A DNA stretch of 44,363 nt, from the NCBI RefSeq assembly GCF_000716675.1, contig NZ_JNXT01000072.1:1-44363 (forward strand). The letters are read 5' to 3'. Source of the DNA: Streptomyces alboflavus. Its GTDB lineage: Bacteria; Actinomycetota; Actinomycetes; Streptomycetales; Streptomycetaceae. The notes below the pieces were generated by a model. The model had not been told where the DNA came from. It saw only the letters and a list, made by a program, of their open reading frames with translations, and made no database searches. This document shows, one piece after another, positions 31,245 through 44,290 of the stretch (positions are counted from its first letter, which is position 1; each line of letters opens with the position of its first letter). Both the position numbers and the translations under genes were made by a program.

Positions 31245-31250
31245 TACCGT
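31245..31250 (+). promoter_or_regulatory. -10 element of a leaderless XRE transcript
   Basis: TACCGT lies 7 nt before the ATG at 31258 and there is no ribosome site. The spacing fits a leaderless start. The -35 region would fall inside the divergent gene's first codons. Confidence 0.4.
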
Positions 31251-31257
31251 CTTTGCC

Positions 31258-32145
31258 ATGCCAACTGTCGCGCCTCGCCCCCGGAACAGTGAAGTCGGCC
31301 CCCAGAACGCCCGGCCCGCCCGCGCCAAGGGCCCACGCTCCGCCGCGCCGTCCGGTGCGGCCGAGCCGTCCGAGGTGGGCGCGCTGCTGCGCGCCTGGCG
31401 CGAGGAGCGGCGCGTCAGCCAGCTGGATCTGGCCCTGCGCGCGGACTCCTCCGCGCGCCACATCAGCTTCGTGGAGACGGGCCGCGCCAAGCCCAGCGAG
31501 GACTTCGTCCTGAAGCTCGCCGAGCACCTGGACGTGCCCGTGCGCGAACGCAACGCGCTGCTGCTCGCCGCCGGGTACGCGCCCCGCTTCAAGCAGACGC
31601 CCCTGGACGACCCGTCGATGGCCACGCTGCGCGCCGGTCTCGAACAGCTCCTTCAGGGCTACGAGCCGTATCCGGCGCTGGTCGTCGACGCCACGTACCA
31701 GGTGGTCGCCGCGAACAGCGGCATCGCGATGCTCCTCGACAGCATCCCCGAGGATCTGCTCGAAGAGCCTCCGAACGCGATGCGGCTCGTCCTGCACCCG
31801 CGCGGCCTCGCCCCGCGGATCCGCAATCTGCGGGAGTGGCGCGAGCACCTGCTGCACCAGATGGGGCGGCAGATCGCCCTGCACCGGTCGGCGGAGCTGA
31901 AGGCGCTGTACGACGAGGTGGCGGCGTACCCCGTGGCCGATCCCGGCGAGGACGCGGCCGCCGACGGGCAGGTGGCGCCCTTCGCGCTGCCGCTCAGGAT
32001 CGAGCACGAGGGCCGGACGCTGTCCTTCGTGTCGTCGATCTCCACGTTCAACACGCCGATGGACGTGACCGTCGCCGAGCTGGCCATCGAGACCCTGCTC
32101 CCGGCCGACCCGGCGACGGTCAAGTACCTCCAGTCGAAGGCGTAG
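31258..32145 (+). CDS. XRE-family regulator with MmyB-like ligand domain
   Basis: This 295-residue protein has a basic, Pro/Ala-rich leader (1-38) before the HTH at about 40-95 (LLRAWREERRVSQLDLALRA, then ARHISFVETGRAKPS). The remainder is the PAS-like MmyB/MLTR ligand-binding domain (YEPYPALVVDATYQVVAANS; LHPRGLAPRIRNLREWREHL; LSFVSSISTFNTPMDVTVAE). The family often controls an adjacent, divergently oriented enzyme, here the ADP-ribosylglycohydrolase. The start is ATG 31258, probably leaderless. The ligand is unknown, perhaps a fatty acid or small organic compound as reported for the fold. Confidence 0.92.
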   Translation: MPTVAPRPRNSEVGPQNARPARAKGPRSAAPSGAAEPSEVGALLRAWREERRVSQLDLALRADSSARHISFVETGRAKPSEDFVLKLAEHLDVPVRERNALLLAAGYAPRFKQTPLDDPSMATLRAGLEQLLQGYEPYPALVVDATYQVVAANSGIAMLLDSIPEDLLEEPPNAMRLVLHPRGLAPRIRNLREWREHLLHQMGRQIALHRSAELKALYDEVAAYPVADPGEDAAADGQVAPFALPLRIEHEGRTLSFVSSISTFNTPMDVTVAELAIETLLPADPATVKYLQSKA

Positions 32146-32171
32146 CCCGGGGGCGCCGGGCACCCCCGGGC
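32145..32171. terminator. Bidirectional terminator hairpin
   Basis: GCCCGGGGG and CCCCCGGGC form a perfect 9-bp stem with a 9-nt loop, starting at the last base of the XRE stop and facing the convergent dnaK stop at 32199. Confidence 0.75.
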
Positions 32172-32198
32172 ATCCCGGCCGCCCGGTGCCGGTCGCCG

Positions 32199-34232
<2,034 letters not shown>

Positions 34233-34281
34233 GTCCAACAACCCCTTCCGACGCGGCGCTACTTCACCCTCCAGCACAAAA

Positions 34282-34302
34282 CTTGAGCGGGCCATTGTCA
34301 AT
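34282..34302 (-). promoter_or_regulatory. HAIR-like operator with -35 TTGACA, dnaK promoter
   Basis: CTTGAGC-N7-TGTCAAT matches the HspR box CTTGAGT-N7-ACTCAAG at 6 of 7 and 4 of 7 positions. On the minus strand the weak arm contains TTGACA (34301-34296), a perfect -35, and TGTGCT 17 nt further on is a weak -10. A repressor here would overlap the promoter. The second half-site is degenerate, so HspR control is only plausible. Confidence 0.5.
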
Positions 34303-34363
34303 GCCGCGTACGGGGGCGGGGTGTGCGGGTGGGCCGCTGCGCGCGGCGCCGGGGGCCGGACAG

Positions 34364-34403
34364 GGCGAAGCCGCCGACCGATGGTCCGGTCGGCGGCTTC
34401 GCC
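34364..34403 (-). terminator. Strong terminator hairpin after osmC
   Basis: A 17-bp perfect stem (34364-34380 with 34387-34403) with a 6-nt loop ends 15 nt past the osmC stop. No T-tract follows, which is common in streptomycetes. It also insulates the dnaK promoter. Confidence 0.88.
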
Positions 34404-34418
34404 GCGGTGGTGCGGGGC

Positions 34419-34844
34419 TCAGGCCAGCTTGGCGTCGAGCGTGATCGTCGTACCCGTGAGCGCCGCGCTGACCGGGCAGTTCTTCTTGGCGTCCTCGGCC
34501 GCCGCGACGAACGCGGCCTCGTCGAGCCCGGGCACCTCGCCCTCGACGGTGAGGTGGATGCCGGTGATGCCGGTGCCCGGCTGGAAGGTCACGTCGGCGG
34601 ACGTGACGAGCTTGGTGGGCGGGGTGCCCGCGCCGGTGAGGCCGTGGGAGAGAGCCATGGAGAAGCAGCTCGAGTGCGCGGCGGCGATGAGCTCCTCGGG
34701 GCTGGTCTTGCCGTTCGCCTGCTCGGCGCGGGACGGCCAGGAGACGGCCTGCTGCCCGATGCCCGAGGAGTCGAAGGTCACGGTGCCGGAGCCCTCGGTC
34801 AGGCTGCCTTCCCAGACCGTGTGTGCGGAGCGCGTGGTAGCCAC
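34419..34844 (-). CDS. osmC: OsmC-family peroxiredoxin
   Basis: This 141-residue thiol peroxidase reduces organic hydroperoxides. The two catalytic cysteines are Cys60 (AAAHSSCFSMAL) and Cys123 (DAKKNCPVSAAL), the OsmC/Ohr arrangement; TSPEELIAAAHSSC is the OsmC signature. The length is standard. The GTG at 34844 has a distant GAAGGG site. A strong terminator follows. It may be stress-induced, but I see no clear sigma-B or sigma-R promoter in the 232-bp gap shared with the subtilase. Confidence 0.94.
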   Translation of the reverse strand: MATTRSAHTVWEGSLTEGSGTVTFDSSGIGQQAVSWPSRAEQANGKTSPEELIAAAHSSCFSMALSHGLTGAGTPPTKLVTSADVTFQPGTGITGIHLTVEGEVPGLDEAAFVAAAEDAKKNCPVSAALTGTTITLDAKLA

Positions 34845-35076
34845 GATGCCAAATCCCTTCGGTGAAGTTCCTTGGGGTCCATCCGATCACACTCCGGGGC
34901 CCGTCCGCGCGTCGGGCGGCCGCGCGCGGCCGAAGGGGGGAGGGGCCGGTCCGGGGCCGCCCCGGTCGCCCCGGCCGCGCCATGCAACGCGATGGCCTCA
35001 ACCGTGCGTCTGAAGAGGTGAGTTGGGGCGCACGACCGAGCGCCTCGGCCAGGACGCGACGATCGCGAGGGACACG

Positions 35077-38000
35077 TTGCACCATCACACCGAGGGAACG
35101 ACGGCAACACGAGGGGCGGGCGGGACGCCCCGGCGGCGAAGAGCGTACGCGGCGGCCGTCGCCGCGGCGGCGGCCGTGGCGCTGGCGGCGGGCCTGACCG
35201 GCCCGGCGACGGCGGACGCGGGCCCCGCGCCGGACGGCCGGGTCACCGGCACGGCCGCCACCGACCGGGGCCAGGGCCCGACCGCCGTGCAGCCGGGCCC
35301 GGGGCACCGCCTCACCCTGGTCACCGGCGACCGCGTCACCGTGGACGCCGCGGGGCGGCTCACCGGCTTCCGGCCCGCGAAGGGGCGCGAGCACATCCCC
35401 GTGCGCACCCGCGCCTTCGCCGGGCACACCCTGGTCCTGCCGTACGACGCGCAGCGGCTCATCACCGCGGGCAAGGTCGACCAGCGCCTGTTCGACGTCA
35501 CGGAGCTGAGCCGGAAGGTGAACCGCGAGGCCCAGCGGAACGGCCTGAAGCTCATCGTCGGCTATCGGGGCACCGCGGCCCGCGACGCCCGCGCCGGGGT
35601 GCGCGCGGCCGGTGACACCACGGTCCGCCGCTCCTTCACCTCGCTGAACGCGGACGCCGTGACGACGCCGGAGCGGGACGCGGCGGCGCTGTGGACGGCG
35701 CTCACCGACGAGCGGGGCGGAGCGGCCTCCGGGGTCGACCGGCTGTGGCTGGACGGCACCCGCCGGGTGAGCCTGGACAAGTCCGTGCGGCAGATCGGCG
35801 CCCCGAAGGCGTGGGAGGCCGGGTACGACGGCAAGGGTGTGAAGATCGCCGTCCTGGACACGGGCGTCGACGCCACCCACCCCGACCTGAAGGAACAGGT
35901 CGTCGGGGCCAAGAACTTCACGCCGTCGCCGGACAGCAAGGACCGGTACGGGCACGGCACGCACGTCGCGTCGGTCGCGGCGGGCACGGGCGCCAAGAAC
36001 GCCGCGTACAAGGGCGTGGCGCCCGGCGCCAAGATCCTCAACGGCAAGGTGCTCGGGGACGACGGCAGGGGCAGCGACTCCGAGATCATCGCGGGCATCG
36101 ACTGGGCCGTCGCGCAGGGCGCCGACGTGGTGAACATGAGCCTCGGCGGGGGCGACACGCCCGGCGTCGACCCGATGGAGGCCGCGATCAACAAGGTCTC
36201 CGCCGAGAAGGGCGTCCTGTTCGCCGTCGCGGCGGGCAACGCCGGCGATCCGGGGTCCGTCAACTCTCCGGGCAGCGCGGAGGCGGCGCTGACCGTGGGC
36301 GCGGTCGACGACAACGACAAGCTCGCGGACTTCTCCAGCCAGGGCCCGCGCGTCGGCGACGGCGCGATCAAGCCCGACGTGACCGCGCCCGGCGTCGACA
36401 TCACGGCGGCCGCCGCGCCCGGCAGCGAGATCGAGAAGGAGGTCGGCCAGAAGCCCGAGGGCTATCTGACGATCTCCGGTACGTCGATGGCGACCCCGCA
36501 CGCCGCGGGCGCCGCCGCCCTCCTCAAGCAGCAGCACCCCGTCCCCGCGGGCGGGACGGCCGCCGTCGACCTGACCACCGACACGCGCCTCGGCGGGACG
36601 GTCGACGGCGCCTACTCCGCGTACGTGGTGGCGAGCGGCGGCGGCCAGAGCGTCCGCACGGCCGCCGCGGTGCAGCGCGAGGTCGAGTCGTACGACGTGA
36701 CGCTGAAGTCGATCGGCCGTGACGGGCGGCCCGCGCGGCACCACGAGACGATGCTGGCGGCGATCACCGGCGCCGACACCGGCACGAACCTCTTCCCGTA
36801 CGACCCGTCCGGGACGGTCAAGGTCCGTGTGGCCAAGGGGAGTTACCTTCTGGACTCCGCGGTCTACGTCGATCCGCAGAACGGGGACAAGGGCGTCGAC
36901 TGGCTGGTCCAGCCCAAGCTGACCGTCGACAAGACGACGACGGTCACGCTCGACGCCCGCAAGGCCAAGGCGGTCGACATCACCGTCCCGGACCGGAGCG
37001 CGAAGCTCGCCTTCATGGACGCGCGCTACATGTACGAGGGCTACGAGATGGGCGCCCTGCGCGTCAGCGCCTTCCAGAGCATGCGCACCGCGCACCTCGG
37101 CCCGGCGGTGCCCAGTGGCCTCGCGCAGCAGTGGCTCGGCACCTGGCAGAAGGGCGCCGACACCGCGTACGAGACGCTCCTCGGCGGCAAGGTGACCAAG
37201 CTCGCCACCGGCTACGTCAAGCACCTCAAGCCCGCCGACTTCGCGACCGTGAAGGTGCGGATGGGGGCGTCGTCGGCGAACAAGACGGGCGGCCTGAGCG
37301 CGGCGGGATATCTCCCGGAGGCGGGCGGCATCTCCATGATCCCGCCGGTGCAGAAGCTGCCGCGCACCAAGACGCTGCACCTGTCGGCGCTCGGCAAGGT
37401 GACCTGGGACCTCGGCTTCGAGCAGTACGGCGGCGTGGACGAGGAGGGCAACCCGCTCATCGAGAGCTACTACCGGTTCCCGGAGCCGCGCGCCTTCACG
37501 GCGGGGCGCAGCTATCAGGAGTCGTTCGGCGTCGGCGTGTTCGGCCCGCGCGTCGGCTCGGGCGCGGGGGTGTTCCGCGACGGCTCGAAGCTGTACGGCG
37601 ACCTGCCGCTGTTCGCCGACGGGAAGGGCAACGTCGGCTGGACCGATCTGACGTCGGCGAAGACGGAGCTGTACCGCGACGGCACGAGGATCGGCGCCAA
37701 CGAGGACCCGCTCTCGGGCGAGGACGGGGCCTTCGAGGTTCCGGACACGGACGCCGAATACCGGCTGACCACTTCCGTGAAGCGCTCGGCGTCCCTCTCG
37801 GCGGCGTCCACCCGCGTCGACGCCTCCTGGACGTTCCGCTCCCGGCGGGGCGGCCCGAGGGAACTCCCGGTGTCCACCGCCCGGTTCGCGCCCGTGCTCG
37901 ACCTGACCAGCCGGGCACCCGCGGGCGAGAAGCAGCGGATGCCGGTGACCGTGCAGGGCGCGGCGGCCGGGGCGAACCTGAAGTCGCTGCACGTCTACGC

Positions 38001-38166
38001 CAGTTACGACAGCGGCAGGACCTGGAAGGAGCTGAAGGTCACCGACGGCCGCGTCACCGTGAAGAACCCCGCCGCGGGCAAGGCCGTCTCCTTCCGCGCC
38101 AAGATCGCCGACAGGAAGGGCAACAAGTCGACCTTGTCGGTCCACCACGCGTACTACGGCAAGTAG
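35077..38166 (+). CDS. Secreted S8 (subtilisin-like) serine peptidase, apparently with an internal deletion
   Basis: This 1029-residue protein has a signal peptide (basic RRRR then an Ala-rich core about 22-46), a propeptide and a peptidase domain from about 240. Asp261 (AVLDTGVDATHPDL), His293 (YGHGTHVAS) and Ser470 (SGTSMATPHAAG) form the triad, with the oxyanion Asn in AAGNAG. After ALLKQQHP (to residue 488) the sequence jumps to VPAGGTAAVDLT. In relatives I remember, the last peptidase helices and the start of an Fn3-like domain come between, roughly 100-120 residues. The frame is intact. TTG 35077 is chosen because GAGGG lies 5 nt upstream and gives a clean leader; TTG 35023 is possible. 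The C-terminal 500 residues are beta-rich domains. Confidence 0.9.
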   Translation: MHHHTEGTTATRGAGGTPRRRRAYAAAVAAAAAVALAAGLTGPATADAGPAPDGRVTGTAATDRGQGPTAVQPGPGHRLTLVTGDRVTVDAAGRLTGFRPAKGREHIPVRTRAFAGHTLVLPYDAQRLITAGKVDQRLFDVTELSRKVNREAQRNGLKLIVGYRGTAARDARAGVRAAGDTTVRRSFTSLNADAVTTPERDAAALWTALTDERGGAASGVDRLWLDGTRRVSLDKSVRQIGAPKAWEAGYDGKGVKIAVLDTGVDATHPDLKEQVVGAKNFTPSPDSKDRYGHGTHVASVAAGTGAKNAAYKGVAPGAKILNGKVLGDDGRGSDSEIIAGIDWAVAQGADVVNMSLGGGDTPGVDPMEAAINKVSAEKGVLFAVAAGNAGDPGSVNSPGSAEAALTVGAVDDNDKLADFSSQGPRVGDGAIKPDVTAPGVDITAAAAPGSEIEKEVGQKPEGYLTISGTSMATPHAAGAAALLKQQHPVPAGGTAAVDLTTDTRLGGTVDGAYSAYVVASGGGQSVRTAAAVQREVESYDVTLKSIGRDGRPARHHETMLAAITGADTGTNLFPYDPSGTVKVRVAKGSYLLDSAVYVDPQNGDKGVDWLVQPKLTVDKTTTVTLDARKAKAVDITVPDRSAKLAFMDARYMYEGYEMGALRVSAFQSMRTAHLGPAVPSGLAQQWLGTWQKGADTAYETLLGGKVTKLATGYVKHLKPADFATVKVRMGASSANKTGGLSAAGYLPEAGGISMIPPVQKLPRTKTLHLSALGKVTWDLGFEQYGGVDEEGNPLIESYYRFPEPRAFTAGRSYQESFGVGVFGPRVGSGAGVFRDGSKLYGDLPLFADGKGNVGWTDLTSAKTELYRDGTRIGANEDPLSGEDGAFEVPDTDAEYRLTTSVKRSASLSAASTRVDASWTFRSRRGGPRELPVSTARFAPVLDLTSRAPAGEKQRMPVTVQGAAAGANLKSLHVYASYDSGRTWKELKVTDGRVTVKNPAAGKAVSFRAKIADRKGNKSTLSVHHAYYGK

Positions 38167-38282
38167 CACCAAGGGTGTTCGAGAGGGCCGCGCTGGTGCG
38201 CGGGGTGCGGTACGAACAGTGAGGCACCGTCGCGCGTTCCGTGCCGGGCGCCGACCCCCCTCGGACACCCGGCGCTGTACCA

Positions 38283-38315
38283 CCCCACGCGCCCCCGCCA
38301 CCGGGGCGCGTGGGG
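38283..38315 (+). terminator. Terminator hairpin after the subtilase gene
   Basis: A 13-bp perfect stem (CCCCACGCGCCCC with its complement) and 7-nt loop lie 117 nt past the subtilase stop. In the rest of the 314-bp gap (38167-38480) I see no gene and no clear promoter consensus for the next gene. Confidence 0.8.
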
Positions 38316-38480
38316 CCCGCGGCATGGGCGGTACGCGGTACCTATGGCCGGAATGGCAACTGGGCAAGGCCCCCGCCCGGTGACACTTTTAGGCCCCCTC
38401 GACCGTGCGGACTCAGCCACGTGACGGCTGCGCGGCGCAGGCGCCGGGGCACATCGGGGAGATCACTCAGGGGGTTAGGC

Positions 38481-40112
38481 ATGCGCATGATCTACACGGA
38501 CCGCGGTCCGTCGCCGCTCGAGCCCGACAAGCCCGGCGCCGCCGGAGACCGGGACTCGACGTTCCACTGGTGGGGCGCGTTCAGCATCGAGAAGTTCGCC
38601 ACCGCGTCGCCGCTGTTCTACACCCACGAGGACGCCACCGGCTGGCTGGCGTACCTCCAGCAGTTCTACGACCGGAACTTCTGGTTCGCCGACGGGGGCG
38701 TGCAGGTCTGGGCGTACGAGGAGACGTACGACAACTGGCAGGACCGCTACGGGATGGACGCGGTGTGCGCCGTGTACCACTCGGGCCACGGCGACATGGA
38801 CGGCAACGGCGTCTTCCACGCGCCCATGGGCGCGGCCTGGGACGGGCGCACCACGGCGACCTCCAACCGGATGGCGCTCGGCAACGAGAAGGTCCGGTAC
38901 ATCTTCTGGTCGACCTGCTTCTCGCTGCGGGTCCTCGCCGGGCACTCCCCGATCCGCACCTGGGCCGGGCCGAACCTCGGCTTCCGGATGCTCTTCGGCT
39001 TCGAGACCACCAGCATCGACCACCCGGACTACGGCCGGAAGTTCTGGGACAAGTGGCGGTCCGGGCAGACGTACTGCGACGCCTGGCTGAACGCGAGCTG
39101 GGACATCCACAAGGGCCAGGCCCCGTCCGTGTGCGCGGTCGGCGCCACCCAGGCCGAGGCCGTGAACCGGCTCAACACGGAGCGGAACTTCTACCGCGAC
39201 GCCGTGCCGGACAACTGGTACGCGTGGCGCTGGTACAACGCCCGCGAGTCGCTCGCCGAGCAGCTCACCGCCGCCCCGGACAACCCGCAGGTGATCCAGC
39301 TCGCGCCGCGCGACCCCAGCTCCGAGCTGGCCGAGGCGGGACGGATCGCGAGCTTCCCGACGGCGGCCCTCGAAGAGGTGCAGGTCGAGCGGCAGGGCGT
39401 GCTCAGCGCCACCTCCGGCGACCGCGTCGCGTCCACGGGCCCGCACGCGGTGCGCTGGGTGCGGCTCGCCGAGCCCAACCACCGCAACACCACGGCGCTG
39501 CCCACCGACCGCGCCGTCGAGCTGGCGCGCGCCTTCGCCGAGCAGCACGCCGACGGCACCGAACTGGTCGTCGACAGCGTGCACGACCTGATGCAGAACT
39601 CCGGCACCAAGGACGGCTCGGAGATCGGTGCGCCGGTGTCGCTGCAGACCCACGTCACGTTCCGGCAGGCCTTCGACGGCGTCCCGGTCATCACTCCGGA
39701 CCGCGGTGTGATCCGGGTCGGCCTCGACAACGACGGCACAGTCGTGCAGGCGCAGCTGTCCACGCGCACGGCCACGGGTACGACGCGCGAGGCCGGCGCC
39801 CTCGTGACGCCTCCCGGGGCCGGGGGCGCCGAGGCACCGGCCGTGCGGGATCCGCAGGAGGCGCTCGCCGCGGCCCAGGAGCGGCTGCTCGCCGAGCTGG
39901 CGGTCCGGGGCACGCCCGAGGACGGCGACTACCCGGCGGCGGTCGGACGCGCACAGCGGCCCGAGATCAGGGACGTGCCCGGCACGCTCCAGGTCGGCTA
40001 CGAGGTCGAGGGCAACGAGGCCTACCTCGCGGCCCGCAAGCTCGTCGAGATCGGTCCGCGGGACAGCGGCTACCGGACGCAGCGCTGGGTGATCGCGCCG
40101 CTGGCGAGGTAG
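38481..40112 (+). CDS. DUF6345-like protein with caspase-type His/Cys signature and a propeptide-like C-terminal region
   Basis: This 543-residue protein has no signal peptide. Residues about 25-235 resemble the uncharacterised DUF6345 group. They contain VYHSGHGDMDG (His100, His103) after a hydrophobic strand and YIFWSTCFSLRV (Cys146) after another. A His-Gly following one strand and a Cys following the next is the catalytic pattern of clan CD peptidases (caspases, gingipains, C13/C25), so a caspase-fold peptidase is possible. The part at about 385-430 (THVTFRQAFDGVPVI, then GVIRVGLDNDGTV) looks like the FTP/PepSY inhibitory propeptide of thermolysin-type proteases. ATG 38481 follows AGGGGG by about 7 nt. 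The peptidase role is inferred from motifs only. Confidence 0.7.
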   Translation: MRMIYTDRGPSPLEPDKPGAAGDRDSTFHWWGAFSIEKFATASPLFYTHEDATGWLAYLQQFYDRNFWFADGGVQVWAYEETYDNWQDRYGMDAVCAVYHSGHGDMDGNGVFHAPMGAAWDGRTTATSNRMALGNEKVRYIFWSTCFSLRVLAGHSPIRTWAGPNLGFRMLFGFETTSIDHPDYGRKFWDKWRSGQTYCDAWLNASWDIHKGQAPSVCAVGATQAEAVNRLNTERNFYRDAVPDNWYAWRWYNARESLAEQLTAAPDNPQVIQLAPRDPSSELAEAGRIASFPTAALEEVQVERQGVLSATSGDRVASTGPHAVRWVRLAEPNHRNTTALPTDRAVELARAFAEQHADGTELVVDSVHDLMQNSGTKDGSEIGAPVSLQTHVTFRQAFDGVPVITPDRGVIRVGLDNDGTVVQAQLSTRTATGTTREAGALVTPPGAGGAEAPAVRDPQEALAAAQERLLAELAVRGTPEDGDYPAAVGRAQRPEIRDVPGTLQVGYEVEGNEAYLAARKLVEIGPRDSGYRTQRWVIAPLAR

Positions 40113-40125
40113 CGGGGAGCGTGCG

Positions 40126-41559
40126 CTAACGGGTGGCGGTCCGCTGCTTGCGGGCCGCCATCCACGCGTACACGAGGACCCCCACGAAGAGGAACAGCAC
40201 GCCCTGGTAGACGGCCGCGTACCCGGCGCCCGCGACCAGCCACATCGAGAAGCCGAACGCGAGCGCGGCGAGGACCGCGTCGCGCACGAGGCGGCCCCGG
40301 TGCACGCGCTCGCCCTGCCCGGAGGCGAGGAAGTAGATCTGCGCGGCGGTGGCGAGGAGGTACGGCACGGTGGCGGTGAACGTGGTGACGAGCACGAGGA
40401 CTTCGAAGACGCCCGCCGAACCGGCCGTGTAGTTGTAGACCGTGAGCAGCGAGGCGAGGACGACGGTGACGAGGACGCCGACGGTCGGCACACCGCGCCG
40501 CTTGCGGGCGAACGCGCTCGGGAAGAGGCCGTCGCGCGCGGCGGCGTACGGCGTCTGGGCGCTCAGGAGCGTCCACCCGTTGAGGGCGCCGACCATCGAC
40601 ACGAGCGCGGCGAGCGCCACGGCCGTGCCGCCCCAGGAGCCGCCGAACATGACGTTCACGGCGTCCGAGAACGGCGCCGTGGACGCCACCAGCTTGTCGT
40701 GCGCGACGGTCCCGAACACGGCGAGGGTGCCGAGGAGGTAGACGAGGGCGGCGCCGAGGGTGCCGAGGACGGTGGCGCGCCCGACGTTGCGCCGGGGGTC
40801 GCGCACCTCACCGGCGCTGACGGCGGCGGACTCCACGCCGAGGTACGAGAAGAGCAGGATCGCGGCGGACGCCGACACCGCGCCGACGGGGCTCTCGTCG
40901 CCCGCCTGGAAAGGCCCGAGGTTCGCGCTGTCGAAGAAGAACAGACCGCCGAAGGCGACGAGCAGCAGCGGCAGGAACTTCAGGACGGTGGCGACCAGTT
41001 GGACGGCGCCGACATAGCGGGTCCCGGCGAAGTTGGCGAGCGCGGGAAACAGTTGCAGCGTCAGCGCGGCGAGGCACGCGGACCACTTGTGGTCCGCGAC
41101 CGGTATCAGCACGTCGAGATAGCCGACGGCGGCGACGGCGAGCGCCGCGTTCGACACCCACGTCGTGATCCAGTACGACCAGGCGGCGAGGAACCCCGCG
41201 AAGTCGCCGAACGCGGCACGCGCGTACACATACGGCCCGCCGGTGCGCGGGTCACGGCTCGCGAGCCGCCCGAAGACCAGCGCCAGACAGATCGCGCCCG
41301 CCGTGAGGACGGCGAACGCGACGAGGCTGATGGTGCCGAACGGCGCGACGGAGGCGGGCAGCAGGAAGATGCCGCCGCCGATGATGTTCCCCATGACGAG
41401 GCAGGTGGCGACGGGAAGCCCGAAGCGGCGGGCGTGCCTGTCACTGCCGTGGGTGTCGCCGCCGCGCGGGGACGGCGCCCCGTCCTGGCCCTGCGCGGCC
41501 GGAAGTTCCCCCAGGTCAGGGGCCGGAGCCGACGAGGAAACGGTTCCGGTGTCGTGCAT
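40126..41559 (-). CDS. APC-family amino acid permease / antiporter (AdiC/ArcD-like)
   Basis: This roughly 477-residue protein has about 12 hydrophobic helices after a hydrophilic 45-residue leader. VMGNIIGGGIFLLPASVAP is the helix-1 unwound substrate motif (GxG-G-I-F) of APC transporters; YVYARAAFGDFAGFLAAWSYW and FSYLGVESAAVSAGEVRDPRRNVGRAT fit the basic amino-acid/polyamine antiporter branch. ATG 41559 is probable, though the ribosome site (GAGAGG) is about 12 nt away. It is convergent with the caspase-like gene, 13 bp apart, and 84 bp downstream of the phosphatase-family gene on the same strand. The substrate is likely a cationic or small amino acid or amine. Confidence 0.9.
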   Translation of the reverse strand: MHDTGTVSSSAPAPDLGELPAAQGQDGAPSPRGGDTHGSDRHARRFGLPVATCLVMGNIIGGGIFLLPASVAPFGTISLVAFAVLTAGAICLALVFGRLASRDPRTGGPYVYARAAFGDFAGFLAAWSYWITTWVSNAALAVAAVGYLDVLIPVADHKWSACLAALTLQLFPALANFAGTRYVGAVQLVATVLKFLPLLLVAFGGLFFFDSANLGPFQAGDESPVGAVSASAAILLFSYLGVESAAVSAGEVRDPRRNVGRATVLGTLGAALVYLLGTLAVFGTVAHDKLVASTAPFSDAVNVMFGGSWGGTAVALAALVSMVGALNGWTLLSAQTPYAAARDGLFPSAFARKRRGVPTVGVLVTVVLASLLTVYNYTAGSAGVFEVLVLVTTFTATVPYLLATAAQIYFLASGQGERVHRGRLVRDAVLAALAFGFSMWLVAGAGYAAVYQGVLFLFVGVLVYAWMAARKQRTATR

Positions 41560-41643
41560 GGGGTGGTGCGCCTCTCGTTGTGCCGTGCGCCCGGGATCGC
41601 CGGGGGCCCGCCCATGGTCGGGCACGGCACACGCTCCGCAAAA

Positions 41644-43998
<2,355 letters not shown>

Positions 43999-44112
43999 CG
44001 CGTCTGCCCACCCTCACGTGCGTTGACCTTGCCCCCAGCGTGTCACAGGCCGTGGGCCTCGACCGGACTCACCGCCCGCGCCCCGACGCGCCCGCCCGCG
44101 CCCCGGGCGGCC

Positions 44113-44290
44113 GCACTCCCCCCGTGCCGCCCCGCGCCTCCCCACATCCCGGGCATCCGCACTCCCGAGCCGCCGCCCTACATCCCAGGTGTCCGGACGC
44201 CCCTGTGCCGACCCACACCTCCCCACACCCTGGCGGCCGGACTCCCGCATGGCACCCACGCCTCCCCGCACCCCCGACGGCCGGACTCCC
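44113..44290. repeat. Degenerate tandem repeat of about 45 bp
   Basis: The motif (G/C)(C/G)ACTCCC recurs near 44113, 44159, 44239 and 44284, with a variant GGACGCCC at 44195, at spacings of about 46, 36, 44 and 45 bp. The flanking CCTCCCCACA(T/C)CC also recurs. The last two units are closest. The gap 43999-44363 at the window edge otherwise holds no gene I can support: frames on both strands are open but are low-complexity Gly/Arg/Pro. It probably includes the promoter of the phosphatase-family gene. Confidence 0.55.

Noticed and set aside
34799..35110. A minus-strand frame starting MDPKELHRRDLASW upstream of osmC
   Set aside because: It runs out of frame into osmC, has no domain, and osmC itself is complete from its GTG.
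34264..38367. A 1367-codon open frame on the minus strand across the subtilase gene
   Set aside because: It lies antisense to a clear subtilase, has low-complexity Arg/Gly/Ala/Val composition with no domain, and arises from high GC at third codon positions.
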